From positions 124,001 through 188,000 of the forward strand of contig JARBJD010000134.1 of NCBI GenBank assembly GCA_033064195.1: a stretch of DNA of 64,000 nucleotides, in the 5' to 3' direction. A program made the translations under genes and the position numbers. The DNA comes from Blattamonas nauphoetae. Lineage: Eukaryota > Preaxostyla > Oxymonadida. Positions 10,668-20,410 of this stretch are shown piece after piece. The notes under the pieces were generated by a model that did not search any database, was not told where the DNA came from, and worked only from the letters and a program-made list of their open reading frames with translations. Positions within the stretch are counted from its first letter, which is position 1; the number at the start of each line of letters is the position of its first letter.

Positions 10668-12264
10668 CCTGTCTTCCTCATTCGCAATCGAGACATCAGC
10701 GGCTTCCCTTTCATCCTCATCTCGTTCCAAAGATCTACACCAATCGAAACTTCTGCCGATCCCATCACATTCATCTGAGACGCTCCCATCTCTTCTCCTC
10801 GACTCATCGCCTGACTCATCGACCAGCACCACAGAGAGAAGTACCCACAACGAGGATGGTCTCGTCCACTTTCAGAAATCCCAATCGGCCCACTTCCTGC
10901 TTTCAGATAGAACACCAGCGACGTCGCCAGATCTTCCGATTTGTCCACACTCCAAAGCCACTCCTCATCCACTCCAATTCCATACGACCCCTCCAAACGC
11001 TCATCCGACGAACGCAGCCATGAGTGTCGATCTCAACAATCATCCTTGTCGACTTGAACGACGAGATGCTGACAGAGCGAAGAGTGATGGCAGCTGACGG
11101 CACAATATCGGCTGATGGAGGGACGAGCTGGATGAGTGGTTGGGTGAGTGTCGCTGTTCCGCCGTTTGACGTGTTGAACGTACACGAATCAATCGAAACT
11201 GGACGACCACTCGATTTGATCAACGCCTTCCAATATTCTGTCCCATCTGAGCACACCACACCAACATCAGACACAATCAGACAATCTCCATCCGCCTCCA
11301 AATCGAACAGCCCACACTTCGCGATCGGACGAAGATCGAGTCCAGAGACTGACAGTTTGGAACCATTCTTGATTGTGAAGAGCGACGAGGCGGTTGTCGT
11401 TGGCACAATCTCCACAATCGTCCGAAGAACTTCAGCTGTCTTGGCATTCGTCGTTGTTGCCCCACTCACAGACACATCCTGGTCATTCACAACCACTCCT
11501 GTCTCGTTGTACGTCATGTTCCACACAAATTGGATCGATTGCGGGAAAAGCTCGCCTGTTGAATATTTCTTCGTCAAGTGCTTGATTCCAAAGCCGAGTG
11601 TCGCACAGAAGGTCGATGTCCATTTGCAGCTCTCAGTGTCTTGTCCACTCTTTCCTGTCATGATTTCTGTGATTGATCCATTCACCGACACTTTCGGTGT
11701 TGGGATCAGCAGACCAATCAGTTCCGAATCAGACGATGGACGACCTTCGATCGCGACGTGGTCGTCAGCACTCATCGAACCACCACCGAACGAAGCGATC
11801 GCATCTGTTCCTTTTCCATTGAACAGATCCGACGTGATGAAGAGGTCCATTCCCAGATCCGCGATGTTGTTTTCGAATCGAGCGTGGTTGGTCGACGAGC
11901 TGTTGAAGAGGATCGGTGTCGAGTGAGTCGAAGTCCCAGACACGAACAATGCTCCTCCTCGTCCCAGCGAGTTCGATCCGCCTGAACTCTCTCCAACTGC
12001 CACACATTCTGAGAATGACGTGGCGAATGTCGATGTGCTTTCGTGTGTCACCAGAATCGTCTTCGACCCAAACAGTTCAATCGCCACTGCTCCTCCATTT
12101 CTCGCTCGACAGTTTTTGAACGACGAGCTCAAACTTTGGAATGAGCAGTTTGTTGCGTGGAACACCGCCCCGTCTTGGTCAGACGTCACATTCGCGATCG
12201 ACGAAGCTAAAAACTCGAGACTCGTTGCTAAGCATTCAATGAACGAGCATCCAGTCAAGACCAG
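10668..12264 (-). pseudogene. Middle piece of the split beta-helix gene
   Basis: Continues the split gene between two inserted elements. Typical right-handed beta-helix coding: GCSFIECLA, NCSFQSLSSSF, ARNGGAVAIELFG, GRGGALFVSG. A one-base shift near 11020 moves the frame: upstream reads IVEIDTHG, downstream reads SSDERLEGSYGIGVDEEW and then SGPIGISESGRDHPRCGYFS. The latter resembles the start-of-repeat module (a Gly/Asp turn followed by a Cys pair) usual in this family. The joins to the neighbouring pieces are TPSG/LVLTGCSF upstream and TGWF/SEVGGD downstream. Confidence 0.75.
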
Positions 12265-12274
12265 ACCAGATGGT

Positions 12275-14249
12275 TGGCCTGTTAAGCTGTGTCCAGTCGA
12301 GGTGGGATTGTCCAGTCCAATGTCCAGTCTCCTATTTGGGCGATGAGAGATCTGACCCATGATATTGGTTATTTGGCTCCGAACATATTTTCTCCGCAGG
12401 GATTGTTAAATGAACGATTTGTCGGTGTGTACATGAAATGCACCCCAAATAAAACCAATTGAAAGAAAAAGATATTTCAGTTTACAACTTTGCGAGGATC
12501 TGTACTGTTGATGTGAGATCTCGTATTCTTGCTGATATCTTGTTAGTTGGGCCGATATGTTCCTTTCCTCCCATGAATATAAAAACGCCGCTGCAGTTTA
12601 TTCATTCTTATCTTTGTTGTGAACGACGTGCTGGGCAGCCACAATCGTAACATGTGCAATGAGGAGTGATGCAGATAACCAACACGGGGAAAGAACTGGA
12701 ATGAGAGAGAAGAAAATGAATGAGGCATGCGGAATGACAAACAAGAGAAATGTGGACATCCGGAGGTGTCAACAACAATCTCGTTCAAAAAGACATACTG
12801 ACCCGACCATCAACCACAGAGGTGAAGAGAATCATCATCGACACTGAGTTTCCCGAAGTTAGAAGAGTTGTGCCGCAGTAACCCAACTCCTTGGAGAAAT
12901 AGTTCGATGAGTCACAGACAGCCTTTTTGATTCCGCCAAGACAGTTACGCGGTACTTCTCTGATGAATTGGTTCGAGCACACACAGCGTTGATACTTGTG
13001 GAGATGAGGGCTTGGGTGTGGTTGAGAGTGGACCTAAACATGATACCAAGAATCATCACAATTGCTGTGAATATCCGTCAAGGTATCCAGAATACAAATT
13101 CTTGCATTTGACTGCAATTCTTTGGAAATATGCGGATGATTCCAAACAGGAGCAGAGGCGTGTCCAGAACACAATCAATGGTGATCGAGCAGGTCAGCGC
13201 TCACCAATGCGTTTGGACAAATATATCTGGAAGATGAGGAAAAACATGAAAGAGAACATACTGTAGAGGATGAATCTGTGCATACGAGCAGTAGAGATTC
13301 ATATTCCAATGAAAAAGAACTCATTCCCCCACATTGTGAGGAGTCATCATGCAATGAATCTCAGTTGCTATGAGAAGAGAAGAATTGAAAGAATGAGCAG
13401 AAGAAGCAAACAAACATTGATTAAGACAACAGGGAAGATATAAATGATCACACAGATCATCCCAACGATTGACATAGCCGCAGAAGCGACCTGAATACAG
13501 AGAATATCGGATTCCACATCATAAATTGAAGAAACTCAAGTAAGTTGATCTCACCAGTGAAAAAGTCACGTATCATCGAGGCAGAACTTTGAGGAAAGGA
13601 TGCGAAACGAAGGCTGGAACAGAAAGGAATAAAAGAAGAATTTAGAATGAGAAATTCACACATTTGAGTTCAAGCATAGAGATTCGATGGTGATATCAAT
13701 CGTGGGGTGAGAGATGTTGTGTCTGGGGAAGAATGAATGAATTCTAGATCTGTTGACTTTGCGTCGCGATTTATGACCCCACGGTATTTCAAAACCGAGA
13801 CGAAGTCGCCTAGTATTCAAAAAAAGTGAGAGAGACATGTGAACATCAAACCGTAATTGAGATGAGGATGTAACTCAATCCCTTAATAGGTGTCGATTGG
13901 ACAGTCCAGGACTGGACAGTCCATTGGACTGTCCAATTTTGCCGACTCGTCAAAACCTCAATAAACGGGATGCACTAATTGTGTAGACTTCAGAAAAAAA
14001 ATTTCAGCGAAATGTCCAGTCACGTCCAATGACGTCCAATGGTGGGTGGATCAAGTCGAGATTCACACTTGGCTAAATATGATCAAATTATCTCCATTTC
14101 GCTATTTCTTAAGTGATTATTGTCATTTCTTTGTGAAAATGATTGAATGAGTGAATTGAGGATGAGAGAAGCAAGTCTAAAAATGAATGTCCAATAGAGG
14201 TCGATTGTCCAGTCCAACATTGGCAACGTCCAATCCAATTAACATGCCA
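12275..14249. mobile_element. Non-autonomous TIR transposon, 2.0 kb, 8-10 bp TSD
   Basis: Flanked by ACCAGATGGT at 12265-12274 and again at 14250-14259. Inverted ends are TGGCCTGTTAA (left) and TGGCATGTTAA (right, reverse complement). The end point is ambiguous by 2 bp: TSD of 8 with TIR TTGGC, or of 10 with TIR TGGC. Both ends are rich in GTCCAGTCC/GGACTGGAC motifs (12291-12345, 13890-14045, 14187-14235). Removal with one TSD copy restores the host frame. The minus strand at about 13690-12785 has exon-like blocks, including a hydrophobic segment (ASAAMSIVGMICVIIYIF) and a Cys-rich segment, resembling a multi-pass membrane protein, but I could not join them confidently. Confidence 0.8.
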
Positions 14250-14259
14250 ACCAGATGGT

Positions 14260-14475
14260 GTCGAAAAAGTCACTTTGTCAAAAGTCAGTGTTCCTCCGTT
14301 GCACTGGATGAACGGGACGTTTTGTGGAGATCTTGATAATGTGATGGTGAAAGATTGGAGATAGAGCTTGGTCGCAGTTGGAGCAACAACAATCGGAATG
14401 AGCACCGCCCCTCCGGTAGGTGCATCCCAAACCTCGGTTCCTTCCAGCGAGATGTGGTCTGTAATGGGCTTCGGT
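14260..14475 (-). pseudogene. Short piece of the split beta-helix gene
   Basis: About 70 codons between two mobile elements: ITDHISLEGTEVWDAPTGGA, then a strand-rich stretch ending at FDKVTFSTPSG. The upstream edge, where the retroelement begins, lies between about 14465 and 14489 and cannot be fixed because no duplication is evident there. Confidence 0.65.
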
Positions 14476-14488
14476 CTAAATTGATCTT

Positions 14489-15688
14489 ATGTCAGATAAC
14501 ACTTCTGAGAATTCAATACCTTCTTCGTCCGCCCCGTTGCCTTCTATTCCTCGGGACGTGATCGATCTCATATATTCGGGCTTAGTGGAGGCGCATCCAT
14601 CGATCGTTTCCGCTGACAGGAAAGAGGACATTCAACCACCTCAACCGGCTTTGGTCCTCTCACCGACGCTTCAGCAGGCTCAGACAGCTGCCCCCCTCCA
14701 GCAGCCTTTGAGTCCAATCAAGAAGGTGAAGCGGCAACGCCCGGAAGCGCGATCAGAATCAGACACAGATTCGTCTTCAGATTCATCTTCAGAGTCATCT
14801 GTCGAAGACCTGACATCTCCGCAACATATTCGATCACCTTCTCGCGGCAATTCTTCGGGCGAGCGCAGTAGACGCAAGAAAACAAGAAGGGCGAAAGCGC
14901 GAGATTTCGCCATCGCCCAGCTCAACGCGGAAGCGAAACGAAGAAAGAAGGCTGAGAAAGCAAGCAGCAAGCCAATACCGACAATCACAATACCATCGGA
15001 TTCCTCATCATATTACGATTTCGACACCACGTCTTCAGATTATCACCCGTCCCCAGACCCAGCTCGTTTATTCAAACAGAAGTTAAAGAGAAGGCACCCA
15101 AAATTCACTGGAGACTGGACAAATGTTATTTTGGCCCCGCAGCTGCGTGACGAGCTGTTCAGGGATTCGCAACGATGGCAGACGATCCTCGGCGTACAAG
15201 CCCAATTTGCAGCTACAATCTCACCTGTTACAGACCCACATGGCCTACAAGATCATTTATTGAAAATGGCAACGCAGTCAGCTCTTGTTTCCGTCGCTCT
15301 CTTGGGTGATGTCTACCAAGCAGTGTCCAGACTCGGAAACTCGGCGATCCTCCCCAAGATCCTTGACGTGATGCTAAACACAGCAGACGCAGCTTCCCGC
15401 TCCCACCACGCGCGCTATGTATTCCAATCAGACCTCAGAGCAATGGCTACAGCAATGGACATTCCACGACCGGCGGAGGTGGCAGAAAATCTCCTCGTAG
15501 CACCTCCACAACCATTCCAACTCGCTGCCACGAACCTGGATCATGCGACACAGATGGTCGCCCCAACAGTTGTCGCGCATCTGAACACTGGGTCCAGTTT
15601 CTCATCCAGAGGGGGGTTCCGCCGTCCCCCCGGAAAATACAACGGACGGAACCCGAACAACAGGAACGGCAGGTTCGGGGGCAACTAG
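14489..15688 (+). CDS. Gag-like protein of the DIRS-like element
   Basis: A frame of 399 codons. The N-terminal part is Ser- and Pro-rich with basic patches, the middle is helical (about residues 200-330), and the C terminus is a Gly/Arg/Asn-rich nucleic-acid-binding tail (RGGFRRPPGKYNGRNPNNR). There is no zinc knuckle. Its place directly upstream of the reverse transcriptase supports the call. Confidence 0.65.
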   Translation: MSDNTSENSIPSSSAPLPSIPRDVIDLIYSGLVEAHPSIVSADRKEDIQPPQPALVLSPTLQQAQTAAPLQQPLSPIKKVKRQRPEARSESDTDSSSDSSSESSVEDLTSPQHIRSPSRGNSSGERSRRKKTRRAKARDFAIAQLNAEAKRRKKAEKASSKPIPTITIPSDSSSYYDFDTTSSDYHPSPDPARLFKQKLKRRHPKFTGDWTNVILAPQLRDELFRDSQRWQTILGVQAQFAATISPVTDPHGLQDHLLKMATQSALVSVALLGDVYQAVSRLGNSAILPKILDVMLNTADAASRSHHARYVFQSDLRAMATAMDIPRPAEVAENLLVAPPQPFQLAATNLDHATQMVAPTVVAHLNTGSSFSSRGGFRRPPGKYNGRNPNNRNGRFGGN

Positions 15689-15861
15689 TCGCGGACACGA
15701 AGATAACAGGGAGACTGGCAGACAGGCTCCCACTGTGGGAGAGTATTGGTGGGAAGACTTTAATAGCATCTGGCGCCTGCTGGGAATGGAAGGAACCGGA
15801 GTCGCCCGACCGACTCCGGCAACTCAAACCGGCCCTCCCATTCCGCGGCAGCCCTCAACAG

Positions 15862-17382
15862 ATGGAAGTTTATGCTCAGCTACTCGCAGAGGAGGTGAAG
15901 ATCGGGGCGGTTTCGGAGATACCTCCCTCAGCGGCAGTCCTCATTCTTCCGACCTTCTTGGTCGGAAAGAAGGGAGGGAAGCATCGCAAGATCATCGATG
16001 CTTCCAGACTAAACCGGGAGATCCGGACGACACACTTCAAGATGGAGAGTGTGCAATCGGCCTTTCCCTTGATCAGGGAGGGAGCTTGGCTGACAACGGT
16101 GGACATCCAGTCTGCCTATCTTCACATACACCTCGCCGAACCGCTAAGGAAGTACCTCTGTTTCCAGTTTCAGGGCAAGACATACCAATTCAACGCCCTC
16201 CCCTTCGGCCTGGCAACAGCGCCTCACACCTTCTCAGATACAATGAAGCTGGCAGTCAAAGCTCTCCGAACGGAGCTGAATATCTCAATCGTCTTCTATT
16301 TGGACGACCTGCTTTTGATCAGCGATACCAAGGAAGAGGCCAGCACGAAGACAGAACGGGCAGTCAGCAGACTCCGCGAGCTTGGGTTTGTGATATCAGA
16401 GAGCAAATGCCGACTCCAGCCCAGCCAAGAGGTGGAATTCTTGGGTTGGGCGATCAACTCTTCAACGCAGACGGTCAGACTGACAGATTCGAGACGCAGA
16501 AACATTCGCAGCAACCTCAAGTCGCACACGAAGCTGTGCCTGAACAGAGAGGAGACCCCAGTCAAACGCCTTGCGGGCTTAATCGGCTCCCTCAACTTCT
16601 TGCGGATCTCAATTCCGGAGGCGAGCCTGTATCTCAGACGGCACCACTCCTTTCTCTCGACTGCGGTCAGGAGGTACGGTTGGAGGGGACGAGTTCAACT
16701 GAATCCCCAACTCTTGGGAGAGACGCAATTCTGGAAACGGAGACTGAAACACAACCTACCGCTCTCCTTCAGACCAACCGAAGCACAAGCCCTGATTACA
16801 ACGGACGCCAGTCCCACGGGCTGGGGCGCGATTCTCCAGATGAATGGCTCAACTGTCTACTTCCACGGTCTCTGGGGCGACAAGGATCGCAGCCAGACAA
16901 GCAACTGGAAAGAGACAGCCGCTGTTAGTCAGGCCCTCCTCGCAGCGACTCCTCATCTCAGGTCAGCCCAAGTCGAATCCGTCTCCTTCCTCTCGGACAA
17001 CACCGCGACAGTCCACAATCTTCGAAGACAACGAGCCGGCCAGCCACTCCTACACATTACCAGAACTGAACTGGAAACATTCAAACGCCTCAATTTCCGC
17101 CTCTCTTCAATCCATCATCTCCCAGGCAAAGCGAACGGGATCTCGGACGCGCTATCTCGCCTCCCGCCTCATGGCGAATATCATCTTCTCCCACAAGCAA
17201 TGGAAAAACTCCGAGTCGAATGGAACTTCGTTCCACGGACGGACATGTTCGCGAGCGCCAAGAACAGACAATGCGAAGCGTTCTTCTCTCTCTCCGAGGA
17301 AGACGCAGGAGCTGGAAGGGGGGTGATGTTCCTAAATTGGTCAGAGATGACAGATCTTCTGATTCACCCCCCATTCTCCTGA
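15862..17382 (+). CDS. Reverse transcriptase-RNase H of the DIRS-like element
   Basis: Reverse transcriptase motifs appear in order: TVDIQSAYLHIHL (palm aspartate), FNALPFGLATAPHTFS, VFYLDDLLLIS (YxDD) and ELGFVISESKCRLQ, then FLGWAINS. An RNase H region follows (TTDASPTGWGAILQ, ETAAVSQALL, SDNTATVHNL). This layout and motif spelling match DIRS/Ngaro-group elements rather than Ty3 or Ty1. No protease or DDE integrase is seen. Confidence 0.85.
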   Translation: MEVYAQLLAEEVKIGAVSEIPPSAAVLILPTFLVGKKGGKHRKIIDASRLNREIRTTHFKMESVQSAFPLIREGAWLTTVDIQSAYLHIHLAEPLRKYLCFQFQGKTYQFNALPFGLATAPHTFSDTMKLAVKALRTELNISIVFYLDDLLLISDTKEEASTKTERAVSRLRELGFVISESKCRLQPSQEVEFLGWAINSSTQTVRLTDSRRRNIRSNLKSHTKLCLNREETPVKRLAGLIGSLNFLRISIPEASLYLRRHHSFLSTAVRRYGWRGRVQLNPQLLGETQFWKRRLKHNLPLSFRPTEAQALITTDASPTGWGAILQMNGSTVYFHGLWGDKDRSQTSNWKETAAVSQALLAATPHLRSAQVESVSFLSDNTATVHNLRRQRAGQPLLHITRTELETFKRLNFRLSSIHHLPGKANGISDALSRLPPHGEYHLLPQAMEKLRVEWNFVPRTDMFASAKNRQCEAFFSLSEEDAGAGRGVMFLNWSEMTDLLIHPPFS

Positions 17383-18006
17383 TCGTGAAGGTAGTGAGGA
17401 AGCTGCTCACTCAGAGGCCTCGACGGTCTGTTCTGATCACCCCTTCGTGGAAGGGCCAACCTTGGTCAACTCTTCTTGGTCAACTGAACTGCAAGCAGAT
17501 GGAATTGGGGGAATACACCCAGATGGCGGCTCTCGACACTCTACTCGAAGATCTGAAACTCCCTCCGGGGCAGATATTAGCCACTCTCCTCGAGTGATCG
17601 GCGATCCTCCCTCTCCGTTCTTCAGGAGACTCTGCAAGGCGGACAATTGGGAGGAGGCCCTGATCCAGTTGGAAGAGGGGCGATACAAGTCGCAGAGCAG
17701 ATGGAAACGAGCTTGGACTCTTTTCGAGTCCTTCTGTGGAGAGAAAGATTACTCAGAACCCTTCCTGATCAATCGGGATACCAACATCCAGAAGATCCTT
17801 TCGGAGTTTGCACTCTACCTCGAGGCACGTTTCAGAGACGCTCCTACTTCTCCACCTCAGCTCGTCACGAACGTCAAAGCAAGCTTGCAGCTCTTTCATC
17901 CATGTCTTGCTCAAGAGAAGACAGCTCTCCGCTCAATGCAGCGACTGATTGCAAGGAGGAAGCCTCGAAGCACGCAACCCTTCTATACTGACATGTGGGA
18001 CATCAA

Positions 18007-18527
18007 CAGGCTTCTGATTTGATCCCAGTGATCCCAGTCGGATCTGATCCCACTAAATACCTACAATACCATTTCGTTTCTTTCATTTCAAAAAAGTCTT
18101 CTTATATATGATATTTGAATGGAAAAAAAAGTAAAAAGGAAAATGGTCACTTCATAGATCATGAAAATGCAAACTTTGGGTGCTGCTGTTTCAGTTTGTT
18201 CTACAACAATAATTATTAAAACAAGTCGATAATGCGTTATTATGTCTTCTTTGATGGTTTTTTCTCACTGACAAAAGTCAATGAAGGGAATACATCGAAA
18301 AAAGAAGTGTTGGTGATTGTGATCGTGCGTGTTTTTGGGAAATAAGAGCTGTCTGAAATATTGAAGAGCATTATGTGAAAACAAGAAGTGAATTGAACAT
18401 GATTAATGAAGTGATAATGAGAAAATCTCAAAGGAAAAGAGTTGAAATTTGATCTCAGTCCAAATTTAGGCACTGACATCAATTGATCCCAGTTTTACCT
18501 ATTTTGATGGGACTACTCAGATGCCTG
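18007..18527. mobile_element. hAT-type MITE, 521 bp, nested in the DIRS-like element
   Basis: Flanked by the 8-bp duplication GACATCAA at 17999-18006 and 18528-18535. Inverted ends CAGGCTTCTGA (left) and CAGGCATCTGA (right, reverse complement), with GATCCCAGT repeats just inside. CAGG termini and an 8-bp duplication are hAT hallmarks. The interior is A/T-rich and non-coding. Same end family as the element at 19500-20402. Confidence 0.85.
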
Positions 18528-18719
18528 GACATCAATCTGCTACTAGCCTGGGCGAGAGACTCCTACGACGCGGCAGCCTCAAACGAAGGAACCTCGGTTT
18601 GTTTAAAAGGTTGGAGTGTTCGAGAATGTCATTGGAGTTGCTAAGAAGGTAATGCTTCCGGAATCTCCAACAAACACAAGTCTTCGTTCGTAGAATTGTG
18701 GAGTGAGTGTACATGATCA

Positions 18720-19491
18720 AACATTTATGGTTTTCTTGATGACTTCGAATGGTGTGAAGGGTTGTGTTCCTGAAATCCGAAGCATCACTTCAGTTGTGGA
18801 TTCCATCATCGCATCAATCTCCTCATGAAATCCTCTGAACCACGACAGCGGAACACCCTTCTCGAATTGAGCAGCAAATGGGTGATCGATTCCTTCAGGA
18901 GTGAAGAAACGGGATGGACACACAAGGTTGGATTCTGATGTTTCGTTGGCAATGATGTGTGGGAGAGCACTGAGTGATCGACAGTTGGAGATTGTGCTGA
19001 TGGCTGATGAAACAAAGTCTGTGTGGGCGATATCATTCCCGAAAATGGAGAGAGGTGAAGTGGCTGTGTTCGTTGTGAAGATTAGTGAAGAAACAGTGAC
19101 TTGACTGTTCGATGATGAAGCGATGAGATCCAAACAGCCAGCACGACCAGAAGATGAACAATGAGCCATGTTCGTCTGGATGAACGAGATCACTCCAGAT
19201 GTCTCAGAATCAATGCAACTCCCACCATTCCCGTTCAGACGGGTCATTTCCATGAACCACGCTGAATTGAAAGAAACAGTTGCAGTTCCGGTGATTTCGA
19301 TGGCTGCATGATTCTGCATCTTGATCGAACTCAACCAGCTGCTGTGGACAGTCGAGCTGCCAGACGAGAACGAGAGGAGAGGGGCGAGATGGCCAGAAAT
19401 TCACTCGATCTTCACATTCGACAGGAACGACTGGCTTGTCGACTGCATCGCAAAGATCGTCGAACTCGAAGCCGTCGGTTTCAGCGAGAGT
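18720..19491 (-). pseudogene. Piece of the split beta-helix gene containing an in-frame TGA
   Basis: Beta-helix coding (SLKPTASSSTIFAMQSTSQS, then PLLSFSSGSSTVHSSWLSS, then AAIEITGTATVSFNSAWF). The frame is continuous except for TGA at 19401-19403, between VKIE and ISGH. It begins right after the hAT duplication (19492-19499) and ends near FEVIKKTIN, where the retroelement starts. Confidence 0.7.
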
Positions 19492-19499
19492 GACATCAG

Positions 19500-20402
19500 C
19501 AGGGTTCTGACTGGTCAGCACATTTTAGTGCATTCGTCGGATCATTTGATCCGACGGTCACTTTTTTGGCGTCCGATCATCGCCTATTTGGGAGCTTCTA
19601 ATTTTTTAACTTTTTCTCATTTTCCACACTTTTCATCTGTTCATTTCACCTCTCTATCGATTAAAATTCACTTTGCTGTCTTCAGAATACAAAAAAAGGA
19701 GTTTGTGTTCGAATTAACTCCACTTTGGGTGAAGTGGATGGATCTGTCCCTTTGTCACGGTTTCATGAATGTTGAAATCATCGATCCCGACGATCATCCG
19801 GTGTTCATTCGCATGAATCTCGATCACGAAATGCTTCTCCTCGTTGTTATTTGTCTTCATTCTTGTTTTCAACACCATCATCTTCAAATGGCAGATTCCA
19901 CAAAGGATGTCACAACCGCCTGAAGACGATTCTCACAGATTTAATTAATTTTCTCTGAAAAGTTTTAAGAATTATCACTGATTATCATTATAGCAGGCAC
20001 ACTTTGCACAGATCCATCAGTAACGTGTTTTCTCAAATTCAAGATCATCACACAAGAAAACCTGTCGAAAAAATGAAATTAAAACAAAACAGAAGTGAGT
20101 GAAAAGAAGTGTAAGTTGATCAACTAGGTCTGACTTTGAACGAGATGGTGCCCGAGCAAGCAATTCGACTCTCTCGGGCATTTGGGTAGATCTGACCCTA
20201 ACTGTGACTTTTCCAAAAAAATCTGCCAAATCAACTCAAACCCTCAAGTTCAAAACTATGAATTACAATTTTCTATTTTCACTTCATTATCACTTTTTTG
20301 TTCGAATAAAGACTCAAATTACACACAATAATAAGAAATAAGCATTATATGGATGGTCGGATCAAAAACCGTAGGATCAGTCGGATCCTTATCAGAAGCC
20401 TG
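19500..20402. mobile_element. hAT-type non-autonomous element, 903 bp, 8-bp TSD
   Basis: Flanked by GACATCAG at 19492-19499 and 20403-20410. Inverted ends CAGGGTTCTGA (left) and CAGGCTTCTGA (right, reverse complement); subterminal GGATC/GATCCGAC motifs at both ends. Removing it with one duplication copy restores the host reading VTLMS/LSLKPT. Plus-strand frames inside (to 19923) show no transposase. Confidence 0.85.
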
Positions 20403-20410
20403 GACATCAG

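Larger units (their letters stand above)
14480..18720 (+). mobile_element. DIRS-like tyrosine-recombinase retrotransposon (fossil copy)
   Basis: Parts in order on the plus strand: a gag-like frame 14489-15688 (Ser-rich and basic N-terminal half, C-terminal Gly/Arg/Asn-rich tail); reverse transcriptase plus RNase H 15862-17382 with the YLDDLL active-site motif; and a tyrosine-recombinase-like region from about 17447 (helical core-binding domain) onward. No flanking duplication is visible, as expected for DIRS elements. A short hAT-type element is nested in the recombinase part (18007-18527). The first two parts look whole; the recombinase part is broken by that insertion, about one visible break. 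Probably a fairly young insertion. Element ends are approximate. Confidence 0.75.

Noticed and set aside
15735-16928. Long plus-strand frame overlapping the reverse transcriptase
   Set aside because: Pro/Gln/Ser-rich shadow in another frame; the RT motifs are in the frame starting 15862.
14430-18610. GAAGGAACC/GGTTCCTTC similarity as inverted terminal repeats of the DIRS-like element
   Set aside because: The match is short and imperfect, and the left copy lies in host beta-helix coding sequence.
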